From Methylococcales bacterium (GTDB lineage: Bacteria > Pseudomonadota > Gammaproteobacteria > Methylococcales > Methylomonadaceae): a stretch of DNA of 40,214 bases. Positions 14,768-22,565 of the stretch are shown here, one piece after another (position 1 is the stretch's first letter; each line of letters opens with the position of its first letter). The stretch is taken from NCBI GenBank assembly GCA_003584895.1, contig QVQF01000119.1, positions 1-40,214 of the forward strand, written 5' to 3'. The position numbers were made by a program, and so were the translations under genes. The notes under the pieces are model-generated. The model did not search any database and was not told the DNA's origin. It saw only the letters and a program-made list of their open reading frames with translations.

Positions 14768-15265
14768 AGCCAAAAAGTCATAGGTGCGTGTCCAGTTTTA
14801 AAGGAATGACTTATATAGAAGCCAACTAAAACCAAGAGTTTACTTAGACCTAATGACATTTACAATAGCGATACACTGTAAGTAACTGACTACAGTAGCG
14901 AAGCTAACCATGAGTGATGAATAAGCCTTTTATTTACCCTAAAAATAAGACCTATCCTCACTCACTATTTGACTATTGTAACTTTATCAAGTTATCCCCA
15001 AATCCTGTGGATAACTCTGTGGACGATTACTTTATAGAGTAACTAACTCTTTAATTTTTAGCTAAGTTTCTTAGATTGTCCAAATTTCATACAATTGCTT
15101 TCTATAATACAAAATCAACGACTTACGATTAATTTAATCGCAATATCTTATAAATCATTATTAACTATCGATTTCATAAGCATTAGTTTGAATATGTGTG
15201 TAACTTATGAAAATTCTTTGTCATAAAAGCATTGTCAAGGAAATATTGAATTAAATGAGCAAGCT
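14768..15265. other. Gene-free AT-rich region with DnaA-box-like cluster
   Basis: About 500 bp without a credible gene. At 14992-15026 are TTATCCCCA, TGTGGATAA (a perfect DnaA box on the minus strand) and TGTGGACGA (7 of 9) within 35 bases, next to a strongly AT-rich stretch (15040-15250) that includes GATTAATTTAATC and ATCGAT palindromes. It resembles a small DnaA-binding locus. Neighbouring genes are not those that normally surround oriC, so an origin is not claimed. The minus-strand promoter for the nitrilase gene should also lie here. Confidence 0.4.
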
Positions 15266-15769
15266 TTAAAAGCAACTACCATAATCCAGCAGTAATTCCT
15301 CACAGCCAAAAAATAGACGGGGATAATCTATCCTTATTAATAACTTTAACCCGTATTCAAAGAATACCGCTAAAGTTAACAGCCGACTTCCCGCTGCAAA
15401 AATACTCTGCGTAGTGTTTGCTGAACAGTGCCAAACGGCAGTAGTCCACCAAATAATAGGCAATAACAGCATCAAATGCACATCATCCCAACTGGAAACC
15501 GTTAGCAAGCCCATTTTTGCTAAGGTATCGGCGACATATAAACTGATATTTAAAACAATAAAAAACGGCCAAAGCACCCAGCGCAGCGACACGCCACCGA
15601 CCCAAGCCGAAAACAAATACTTATTTAAAGAGAGTTGTTGGCCTTTTTCTGCAAGTACTGGCGCACTTAAAAACAAAACCAGTAGCAAGGCGACCACTAT
15701 CACCAGCAACTCAACGGGGCTTGCCCAAGCAATTTCTGCAAAAAATAAAGGTAAGGTATAAATGAACAT
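15266..15769 (-). CDS. Membrane protein of unknown function
   Basis: A 167-residue protein that I do not recognise. Hydrophobic segments at about residues 17-41 (PVELLVIVVALLLVLFLSAP), 60-80 (VLWPFFIVLNISLYVADTL), 95-112 (HLMLLLPIIWWTTAVW) and 125-145 suggest four membrane spans. The C-terminal CEELLLDYGSCF contains two cysteines. It lies 51 bp downstream of cobO on the same strand, so the two may be cotranscribed. That context hints at cobalamin or cobalt use, but nothing in the sequence proves it. Confidence 0.65.
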   Translation of the reverse strand: MFIYTLPLFFAEIAWASPVELLVIVVALLLVLFLSAPVLAEKGQQLSLNKYLFSAWVGGVSLRWVLWPFFIVLNISLYVADTLAKMGLLTVSSWDDVHLMLLLPIIWWTTAVWHCSANTTQSIFAAGSRLLTLAVFFEYGLKLLIRIDYPRLFFGCEELLLDYGSCF

Positions 15770-15820
15770 AACTGCGCCTATTAAATAGAAAGATGACGAC
15801 TGATCAATACTGGACTGCTA

Positions 15821-16357
15821 TTAAAACTCTATGCCCTGCTCTGCAATAATGCCCTGCTCATAAGCATGTTTTATTTTTGTCATTTCCGTTACAGTATCAG
15901 CTATGGCAATGACTTCGGGCGCGGCATTTCGACCGGTCATAATCAAATGCAACCAAGGTGGTTTTTCATCGCGGATAAAGTCAGCAATTTCTTGACCAGT
16001 AATCCATTGATAACCACAGCAATAATTGATTTCATCTAATAACACTACATCAAATTCTTCAGATAAAATTTTCTGTTTACTAAGCTCCCATATAGCTTGG
16101 CTGGTTTTAATATCTTGTTCAGGATTCTTAGTATCCCAAGTAAAACCGTCACCTAAAGCATGCCACTCAATATTATCAAAGCGCTGCGCTGCTTTTTGTT
16201 CGCCGGTTTGCCATTGGCCTTTAATATACTGAATCACACAGACTTTCATATCCCAGCCTGCGGCACGGAACACCATACCAAAAGCGCTGGAAGATTTACC
16301 CTTACCTTCACCAGTATTCACAACCACCAAACCATGGCGTCTATCTCTTGATTTCAT
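15821..16357 (-). CDS. cobO: Cob(I)yrinic acid a,c-diamide adenosyltransferase
   Basis: A 178-residue CobO/BtuR (CobA-type) ATP:corrinoid adenosyltransferase that attaches the 5'-deoxyadenosyl group to reduced corrinoids in adenosylcobalamin synthesis or salvage. The P-loop is GEGKGKSS near residues 16-23, followed by the family blocks RAAGWDMKVCVIQYIKGQW, ERFDN-like, VVLLDEINYC (Walker B) and LIMTGRNA. The C-terminus has MTKIKHAYEQGIIAEQGIE, typical of the family. No other cobalamin gene is in the window. The unknown membrane protein follows it. Confidence 0.93.
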   Translation of the reverse strand: MKSRDRRHGLVVVNTGEGKGKSSSAFGMVFRAAGWDMKVCVIQYIKGQWQTGEQKAAQRFDNIEWHALGDGFTWDTKNPEQDIKTSQAIWELSKQKILSEEFDVVLLDEINYCCGYQWITGQEIADFIRDEKPPWLHLIMTGRNAAPEVIAIADTVTEMTKIKHAYEQGIIAEQGIEF

Positions 16358-16437
16358 ATATCATTCCGTAAGTTGACTCGTTTTCACGCATTAATACCAT
16401 TGCCATTCAATTAAGTAGGTTTGGAGTGTGAACTTCA

Positions 16438-16489
16438 AGCTATTACTTTTTAAAACAGCTAAAACTGTTTTACTTCAAAATTAATAGCT
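16438..16489. repeat. AT-rich nested palindrome before hemL
   Basis: Inverted arms AGCTATTA (16438-16445) and TAATAGCT (16482-16489) enclose AAAACAG...CTGTTTT. It shares the GGAGT, AAAACAGCT and CTGTTTT elements with the nested palindrome at 5315-5453 and may be a diverged relative. It lies about 120 bp upstream of the hemL start, possibly in its leader. Confidence 0.35.
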
Positions 16490-16607
16490 GTGACACTTTA
16501 ACGCATAACAAAAGTTATTAGTTTTGTATGGACGCATTGAGAACTTTCAATCTTTGCAAAGTTGTCCTATTCTTTACGCCATTCATTGTAACCTTAAAAA
16601 AACCAAT

Positions 16608-17888
16608 ATGACCGAAGCAACTGTTTTATTTTCCAATGCCAAACACGTTATTCCCGGAGGTGTTAATTCACCCGTACGTTCTTTTAGTGGCGTAGGTGGT
16701 ATACCTGTTTTTATCGACCATGCCAGTGGCGCTTATATTTATGATAATAACCAAAAGCGCTATATCGATTATGTAGGCTCTTGGGGCCCTATGATTTTAG
16801 GTCATGCACATCCTGAGGTTATAGCAGCGGTTAAACTGGCGGCTGATAAAGGCTTGAGTTTTGGTGCACCTACCGAAATAGAAACCTTAATGGCCAATAA
16901 AGTCTGCGAACTCATGCCTAACATTGAAATGGTTAGAATGGTCAGCTCTGGTACAGAAGCCACTATGAGTGCCATACGTTTAGCTCGAGGTTATACAGGT
17001 CGCGATAAAATCGTTAAATTTGAAGGTTGTTATCACGGCCACTCTGATTCCCTATTAGTTAAAGCCGGCTCTGGCGCATTAACCTTTGGCGTACCTAGTT
17101 CTCCCGGAGTACCCGCCACCGTCGCGGCTGATACTATTACCTTACCTTATAATGATAGCGAGTCGGTAATCGCCTTATTTGCTGAATTAGGCGAACAAAT
17201 TGCCTGTATTATCGTAGAACCTGTCGCGGGAAATATGAACTGCATACCCCCTGCCCCAGGCTTTCTGGAAACCTTACGCCTAGTCTGTGACCGTTATCAA
17301 AGTGTGTTAATTTTTGATGAAGTGATGACCGGCTTTAGAGTGGCGCTGAATGGTGCGCAAGGCCTTTATAACATTAAGCCCGATTTAACCACGTTGGGTA
17401 AAATCTTAGGAGGCGGTATGCCGGTAGGTGCCTTTGGCGGACAACGCAAAATCATGGAACACCTTGCGCCTTTAGGCCCTGTTTATCAAGCAGGCACCTT
17501 ATCAGGCAATCCGATTGCTATGGCTGCTGGTTTGAAAACCTTAGAACTTATTTCTCAAGCGGGTTTTTATGAATCCGTCAGCGCAAAAACCGAAAAATTA
17601 ACCACTGGCTTAAAAGCACTTGCTCATCAAGCAGGCATCCCATTCACTACCAACAACGTTGGCGCTATGTTTGGTCTGTTTTTCAGCACAGAAACACAAG
17701 TTGATAGTTTCGCCAAAGTGATGCAATGCGATCAAGATAGATTCAAAGCTTTCTTTCATGCCATGCTAGAAAAAGGAATCTATTTAGCGCCCTCAGCCTT
17801 TGAAGCCGGTTTCGTTTCAGCCGCGCATAGCGAAGCTGATCTGGATGAAACGCTAGCGACAGCGGCTGCCATATTTAAGCATTTATAA
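16608..17888 (+). CDS. hemL: Glutamate-1-semialdehyde 2,1-aminomutase
   Basis: A 426-residue PLP enzyme making 5-aminolevulinate from glutamate-1-semialdehyde in tetrapyrrole synthesis. The start at ATG 16608 gives [20 protein letters not shown], the family N-terminus; the frame is open further upstream but has no similarity there. The PLP lysine is K265 in [18 protein letters not shown]. Other conserved parts are [34 protein letters not shown] and [16 protein letters not shown]. It supplies precursor for haem and corrinoids, which fits the adjacent cobO only loosely. rmuC follows after five bases. Confidence 0.96.
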   Translation: MTEATVLFSNAKHVIPGGVNSPVRSFSGVGGIPVFIDHASGAYIYDNNQKRYIDYVGSWGPMILGHAHPEVIAAVKLAADKGLSFGAPTEIETLMANKVCELMPNIEMVRMVSSGTEATMSAIRLARGYTGRDKIVKFEGCYHGHSDSLLVKAGSGALTFGVPSSPGVPATVAADTITLPYNDSESVIALFAELGEQIACIIVEPVAGNMNCIPPAPGFLETLRLVCDRYQSVLIFDEVMTGFRVALNGAQGLYNIKPDLTTLGKILGGGMPVGAFGGQRKIMEHLAPLGPVYQAGTLSGNPIAMAAGLKTLELISQAGFYESVSAKTEKLTTGLKALAHQAGIPFTTNNVGAMFGLFFSTETQVDSFAKVMQCDQDRFKAFFHAMLEKGIYLAPSAFEAGFVSAAHSEADLDETLATAAAIFKHL

Positions 17889-17893
17889 TAAAT

Positions 17894-19234
17894 ATGGATT
17901 TCATCAATACCTTACCGCCATGGCTTTTGGTTTTTATCGGTTGTTTGCTAGGCGCATTATTAATGCGCCTAGCCAATGGCAAAGACAAAACAACTATCGC
18001 CAAACTGATAACCGATGTTGCGGTGCTGTCAGAGAAATTAACGCAATTTCAAGACAAAGACGCGCAATTCAAACAATTACAACAACATTATCTTGAGGCC
18101 AAAACCCAAATTGCCGAAATAGAGTCACGTACAGCTGAACAATTAAAACATGCTGAAGAAAAATTAAACTTATTAAAAGACGCTGAACTCAGACTAATTA
18201 ATCAATTTGAACATCTGGCCAGTAAAATTTTCGATGAGCGCAATAAGCAATTTACCGAACACAATAAAACCAGCTTAGATCATATTGTTAAACCCTTGCG
18301 CGAACAATTAGGTGAATTTAAGCAACGTATAGAAACGGTTTATGACAATGAAAACAAAGATCGTATTTCACTGCGCGAAGAAATTGTCTCGTTAAGGCGT
18401 GATACGGCGCAAATGAATCAAGATGCACTTAATCTAACTCGCGCTTTAAAAGGTGATAATAAAACCCAAGGTAACTGGGGAGAAATGATCTTAGAAACCG
18501 TATTGGAAAAATCCGGTTTACGTAAAGGCATCGAATACGAAACCCAAGGTGCATTCCGCGATGAAAGCAATAAGCTGTTTAAGCCGGATGTCATCGTGCG
18601 CTTACCTGAAGATAAAGATATTATTATCGATTCTAAAGTTTCATTAGTCGCCTATGAGCGTTATTGCTCTAGTGACGATGATCAGGAACGCAGTGCTTCC
18701 TTAAAACTACATACCGAAGCAGTGCGTACGCATATAAAAAATCTGAGTGAGAAAGATTACTCGGGGCTTAAAGGTATACGTTCACTGGATTTTGTTTTGT
18801 TGTTTATGCCGATAGAAGCCGCCTTTATTGCCGCCTTTCAAGCCGATGAGCGTTTATTTTCTGATGCTTTCGAACATAAAATTATCGTGGTAACTCCTAC
18901 CACCCTATTAGCAACCTTACGTACCATTGAAAACATTTGGCGTTATGAGCGCCAAAACGAGAATGCCCGTGCCATCGCCGATAAAGCAGGGATTGTTTAT
19001 GACAAGATTCGTGGTTTTGTAGAAGACTTAGAAAAGCTAGGTAAGCAATTAAGTACAGTTCATAGTACCTATGATGGTGTAATGAACAAATTAACCTTAG
19101 GCAATGGTAACTTAATTCGCCAAGCCAGTAGCTTTGTTGATTTAGGTGTTAAAGTTAAGAAAACGCTACCCAAAAGTATCACCGAACAAGCTGGTCTTGC
19201 TATTGATGAAATCGATCCACTCTCTACAGACTAA
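17894..19234 (+). CDS. rmuC: DNA recombination protein RmuC
   Basis: A 446-residue RmuC-family protein. The N-terminal membrane segment PPWLLVFIGCLLGALLMRLA (about 8-27) is followed by a long coiled coil (about 40-190). Then comes the nuclease-like RmuC core with KTQGNWGEMILETVLEKSGL, PDVIVRLPEDKDIIIDSKVS (the PD-(D/E)xK-like segment) and FVLLFMPIEAAF, VVTPTTLLATLRTIE and IWRYERQNENARAIADKAG. RmuC limits inversions at short inverted repeats in E. coli; here it acts in a genome rich in such repeats. A strong terminator follows, ending the hemL-rmuC unit. Confidence 0.92.
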   Translation: MDFINTLPPWLLVFIGCLLGALLMRLANGKDKTTIAKLITDVAVLSEKLTQFQDKDAQFKQLQQHYLEAKTQIAEIESRTAEQLKHAEEKLNLLKDAELRLINQFEHLASKIFDERNKQFTEHNKTSLDHIVKPLREQLGEFKQRIETVYDNENKDRISLREEIVSLRRDTAQMNQDALNLTRALKGDNKTQGNWGEMILETVLEKSGLRKGIEYETQGAFRDESNKLFKPDVIVRLPEDKDIIIDSKVSLVAYERYCSSDDDQERSASLKLHTEAVRTHIKNLSEKDYSGLKGIRSLDFVLLFMPIEAAFIAAFQADERLFSDAFEHKIIVVTPTTLLATLRTIENIWRYERQNENARAIADKAGIVYDKIRGFVEDLEKLGKQLSTVHSTYDGVMNKLTLGNGNLIRQASSFVDLGVKVKKTLPKSITEQAGLAIDEIDPLSTD

Positions 19235-19260
19235 GGCTTACCAAAATCTGCAAGACAAAA

Positions 19261-19292
19261 AAAAGGCGCTTAAATTAAGTTAAGCGCCTTTT
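19261..19292. terminator. Bidirectional intrinsic terminator after rmuC
   Basis: Perfect 13-bp arms AAAAGGCGCTTAA (19261-19273) and TTAAGCGCCTTTT (19280-19292) with a 6-base loop. The U-tract is built into the stem on both strands. It terminates hemL-rmuC. Between it and the repeat element at 19521 (bases 19293-19520) no gene is seen. Confidence 0.85.
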
Positions 19293-19520
19293 GAGGGGAC
19301 GACGACGGAGAGAGAGCAACAACATCACAATAATATATAGCAGTTGTTATGCCAATAATTAAGAAGCCTTTATTTACCGAATATCACATATAAAAGACAG
19401 TCTATTTGCTTTATATTGATCATCAATCCCGCTTCATTCGAGAGCAAAACAACCTAGTTATGCACCTTTGTTGTGCAAATTAACCACCTTACTGTATAGG
19501 TCGATAAACCGATCTACTAA

Positions 19521-19838
19521 CTGATGTTACGCAGTAACGTTGTTTTACTCTCGTTTGCCGCGCTGAGCACCGCAGGTTTTGTTGGGATTAGCCCGAAGGG
19601 GCGCGGCATGGATGCCGTGCGGCGGTAGGAGGGCAGGAAGCCCTCTCTACCGCCCCCCGACAAAACCGAGGAGCGCAGGAAGCAGCGGCAATCGAGCCGC
19701 CTTTTCTTTGGATACTTTCTTTTGGCGGAGCAAAAGAAAGTATCTCGCCTTCGGGTGCGATAACCCGATACAACAATTGTCGCGATAGCGACCTCATTAT
19801 TTGTTTTTTTTAACCGCTAAATGGCTGCGTAACATCAG
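19521..19838. mobile_element. MITE-like structured element, copy B
   Basis: A 318-bp second copy of the element at 13596-13901, in the same orientation. Its terminal inverted repeats are perfect over 14 bp (CTGATGTTACGCAG/CTGCGTAACATCAG). It is flanked by exact 7-bp direct repeats CTACTAA (19514-19520 and 19839-19845). Hairpins are conserved: where copy A has T13697-A13728, this copy has G19622-C19653, a compensatory change. GATACTTTCTTTT/AAAAGAAAGTATC is a perfect stem here. The right duplication contains the epmB stop codon (19844-19842). Confidence 0.88.
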
Positions 19839-19841
19839 CTA

Positions 19842-20852
19842 CTAAAATATTGCTTGTTTAGAGACTCCTCCCGCCTGTTCTTTTACTAACTTAGGTACTA
19901 AATAACCTGGCAACAAAGCTTGAACCTCTGCAATAAGTGCTATGGCAGCCGATTCTGACACCTCAAAATGTCCCGTACCCGTGGCTTTATCTAACAGATG
20001 TAAATAATACGGAATAACGCCATGGCTGAACAGTTTTTCACTCAAAGCACCTAAGACCGCAGCATTATCATTAACGCCTTGTAATAATACCGATTGATTA
20101 AATACCGTGATGCCATTGGCTCTAAGGCGTAAAAAGGCTGCTATGACGCTGGCACTGATTTCATTGGCGTGATTACAATGCACGACTAATATGATGGTTT
20201 TAGTGCTTAATTTTAAGGTATCAATAAATGCTGAGCTTATACGTGCTGGCAAGACTATTGGTAAGCGACTATGAATTCGAATACGCTTTATATGCTCGAT
20301 AGCATTGAGTTGCTCTAATAATTTACCTAAGCGCTCATCGCTGAGTAACAAAGGATCACCACCACTTAAGATGACTTCGGTAATATCAGTATGATCTTGA
20401 ATATATCGGATAGCCTCACTTTCTGCTTGTTTACTCAGTTGTAAATCAGCATAAGGGAAATTACGGCGAAAACAATAGCGGCAATTAATGGCACAACTAC
20501 CGGTGTTGATGAGTAAAACTCGGCCATGATATTTATGTAAAACACCCGTCAACGGTGCTGAGGCTAAATCACCTACGGGATCATTATTAAATCCAGGGTA
20601 TGTTACTAACTCATCATTAATCGGCAAGACTTGCCGTAATAATGGATCATTTGGATTGCCTTTTTCCATGCAGTCGGCAAAGCCTACCGGAACCCGCAAC
20701 GGGAAATTTTTAGTTGCAGCCACAGAAACAGGTAAGTCTTTATACGATAGGCTCAGATAACGACATAAGTCCTCAATATTACTAAAAGCGCCGGCCAATT
20801 GTTGTTGCCAGTTTTTAGCAATGTATAGGTTTTCATTAGGTAGATCTGACAT
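19842..20852 (-). CDS. epmB: EF-P beta-lysylation protein EpmB
   Basis: A 336-residue radical-SAM, PLP-dependent lysine 2,3-aminomutase-like enzyme that makes (R)-beta-lysine for EF-P modification. The cluster motif is CxxxCxxC in NTGSCAINCRYCFRRNFP, followed by EVILSGGDPLLLSD. RLPIVLPARI and YYLHLLDKATGTGHF with the PLP-lysine region fit the family. It is shorter than clostridial aminomutases, as expected for EpmB. It is divergent from efp-epmA, which confirms the role. The stop TAG lies in the target duplication of the adjoining repeat element. Confidence 0.93.
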   Translation of the reverse strand: MSDLPNENLYIAKNWQQQLAGAFSNIEDLCRYLSLSYKDLPVSVAATKNFPLRVPVGFADCMEKGNPNDPLLRQVLPINDELVTYPGFNNDPVGDLASAPLTGVLHKYHGRVLLINTGSCAINCRYCFRRNFPYADLQLSKQAESEAIRYIQDHTDITEVILSGGDPLLLSDERLGKLLEQLNAIEHIKRIRIHSRLPIVLPARISSAFIDTLKLSTKTIILVVHCNHANEISASVIAAFLRLRANGITVFNQSVLLQGVNDNAAVLGALSEKLFSHGVIPYYLHLLDKATGTGHFEVSESAAIALIAEVQALLPGYLVPKLVKEQAGGVSKQAIF

Positions 20853-20893
20853 GAGTTGTTTATTTTAAAGTGTCTATCGATAGTAGCCTCTAT

Positions 20894-20899
20894 TATAAT
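20894..20899 (+). promoter_or_regulatory. Candidate -10 of efp promoter
   Basis: TATAAT 39 bases upstream of the efp ATG in the epmB-efp divergent region. No clear -35 is found at the proper spacing. A CTATCGATAG palindrome (20874-20883) lies where a -35 or operator would be. Confidence 0.4.
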
Positions 20900-20937
20900 G
20901 CTCAAGTTTTGTATTGTTTGTAATCTTGAGGGTAAAA

Positions 20938-21507
20938 ATGGCCAGTTATAGCACCAATGAATTTAAAGCCGGGTTAAAAGTCATGTTAGATAGTGACCCT
21001 TGTGCCATTATCGAAAATGAATTTGTTAAGCCAGGTAAAGGCCAAGCCTTTAATCGGGTGAAAATTCGTAACCTTAAAACAGGTCGAGTGATTGAACGTA
21101 CCTTTAAATCAGGTGACTCGCTTGAAGCGGCGGATGTCGTTGATGTTGCTATGCAATATCTTTATAACGACGGTGATTTTAGACACTTTATGGTGCCCGA
21201 TACTTTTGAGCAATATCAATGTACTGAAAAAGCAGTCAGTGATGCTAGCAAATGGCTTAAAGATCAAGATATCTGCACGGTCACTTTATGGAATGATTCT
21301 CCTTTATCGGTCACACCGGGTAACTTTGTTGAGTTAGCCATCATTGAAACCGACCCAGGCGTTCGTGGCGACACCTCTGGTGGCGGTGGAAAACCTGCTG
21401 TCTTAGAAACGGGCGCTGTTGTTAGAGTTCCGTTATTTGTACAACAAGGCGAAGTAATTAAAGTAGATACCCGCACCGGTGAATATATCTCGCGCGTTAA
21501 AGAATAG
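20938..21507 (+). CDS. efp: Elongation factor P
   Basis: A 189-residue EF-P that relieves ribosome stalling at polyproline. The start at ATG 20938, with TTGAGGG upstream, gives [20 protein letters not shown]. The modified lysine is K34 in KPGKGQAF. The three-domain length and the C-terminal signature [21 protein letters not shown] are intact. Neighbouring epmB and epmA supply (R)-beta-lysine and its ligation to K34. The stop overlaps the GTG start of epmA (TAGTG), which couples them. Confidence 0.97.
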   Translation: MASYSTNEFKAGLKVMLDSDPCAIIENEFVKPGKGQAFNRVKIRNLKTGRVIERTFKSGDSLEAADVVDVAMQYLYNDGDFRHFMVPDTFEQYQCTEKAVSDASKWLKDQDICTVTLWNDSPLSVTPGNFVELAIIETDPGVRGDTSGGGGKPAVLETGAVVRVPLFVQQGEVIKVDTRTGEYISRVKE

Positions 21508-22487
21508 TGCAATCTGACTGGCAACCCAGCTGTTCTATTGAATTACTGCGCTTAAGAGCCCAGCTTCTAGCAGAGATACGCGGTTTTTTTTCAGCCCGGG
21601 CAGTGCTTGAAGTTGAAACACCTTTACTCAGTTATAGTAGCGGAACAGACCCTCAATTAGATTTTTTTACGTCTGATTATTGTTCATATCCGCTGCAACA
21701 AACGCTATACCTACAAACATCACCTGAGTTTGCAATGAAGCGTTTGCTGGCTGCGGGTAGCGGTTCAATTTATCAAATCTGTAAAGCTTTTCGAAATGGG
21801 GAATCTGGACGCACTCATAATCCTGAATTTACTATAATAGAATGGTATAGCGTTGACTTTACCTTAACGCAATTAATGGATGAAATCGCTGACTTAATAG
21901 CAGTATTGTTCAAAGATCGCTATCAACTAGAAACTACGCAACGAATCAGTTATCAGGAGGTATTTTATAAAAATACCGGATTAGATCCCTTGCTGTTCAA
22001 TTATGAACAATACAGTGCTTATGCTCTAAAATCGGAGTCACCCGAAGCCATAGAGCTATGTAAGGCCGATCATAATGCGTGGTTGGATTTTATTTTTAGC
22101 CATCATATACAGCCATCCATGGGTAAAAATGCCTTATGTATGGTTTATGGTTATCCTGCATGCCAGTCTTCATTAGCACGTATTAACAAAGACAATTCTA
22201 AGGTGACTGATCGTGTTGAAATTTTCATAAACGGCATTGAATTAGGCAATGGTTATTATGAATTGACTGATGCACAAGAGCAGAATCAACGCTTTGACAA
22301 AGAAATAGAACTTAGACAGCAAAGTAATCGACCTATCATAGTAAAAAACACTCAACTCATTGCCGCCCTAGAAGCGGGACTTCCTGAATGCTCTGGCATG
22401 GCGATAGGCATAGATCGATTATTGATGGTCTTGACTAAAAATAACCATATCGAGGATGTTATTCCTTTCTCACTAGCGCGTTCTTAA
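21507..22487 (+). CDS. epmA: EF-P--(R)-beta-lysine ligase EpmA
   Basis: A 326-residue class II lysyl-tRNA-synthetase paralogue without the tRNA anticodon-binding domain (EpmA/PoxA/GenX), which joins (R)-beta-lysine to EF-P Lys34. Motif 2 is in FRNGESGRTHNPEFTIIEWY, and motif 3 in GLPECSGMAIGIDRLLMV. LYLQTSPEFAMKRLL and ELGNGYYELTDAQEQ are family blocks. It starts with GTG overlapping the efp stop; MQSDWQPSCSIELLRLRAQL fits the family N-terminus. The hydroxylase epmC is not seen nearby. Confidence 0.94.
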   Translation: MQSDWQPSCSIELLRLRAQLLAEIRGFFSARAVLEVETPLLSYSSGTDPQLDFFTSDYCSYPLQQTLYLQTSPEFAMKRLLAAGSGSIYQICKAFRNGESGRTHNPEFTIIEWYSVDFTLTQLMDEIADLIAVLFKDRYQLETTQRISYQEVFYKNTGLDPLLFNYEQYSAYALKSESPEAIELCKADHNAWLDFIFSHHIQPSMGKNALCMVYGYPACQSSLARINKDNSKVTDRVEIFINGIELGNGYYELTDAQEQNQRFDKEIELRQQSNRPIIVKNTQLIAALEAGLPECSGMAIGIDRLLMVLTKNNHIEDVIPFSLARS

Positions 22488-22506
22488 TCCAATTCAACTT
22501 TTGTTG

Positions 22507-22515
22507 TGTTATAAT
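22507..22515 (+). promoter_or_regulatory. Extended -10 promoter of bamA
   Basis: TGTTATAAT, an extended -10 (TG-N-TATAAT), about 50 bases before the bamA ATG in an AT-rich gap. No -35 at good spacing, as is common with extended -10 promoters. A sigma-E site, usual for bamA, is not recognised. Confidence 0.5.
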
Positions 22516-22565
22516 TTTTTTGTTTTAATCTTTTCTATCCTGTTGTTTTACTTTTAGCCGCCTAC

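Noticed and set aside
14764-14859. 31-residue minus-strand frame ending at the nitrilase start (MSLGLSKLLVLVGFYI...)
   Set aside because: Overlap with the ATG is suggestive, but there is no ribosome-binding site or similarity; too short to support.
14992-15250. Chromosomal origin of replication
   Set aside because: Only one perfect DnaA box and none of the genes usually next to oriC; kept as a second-look item only.
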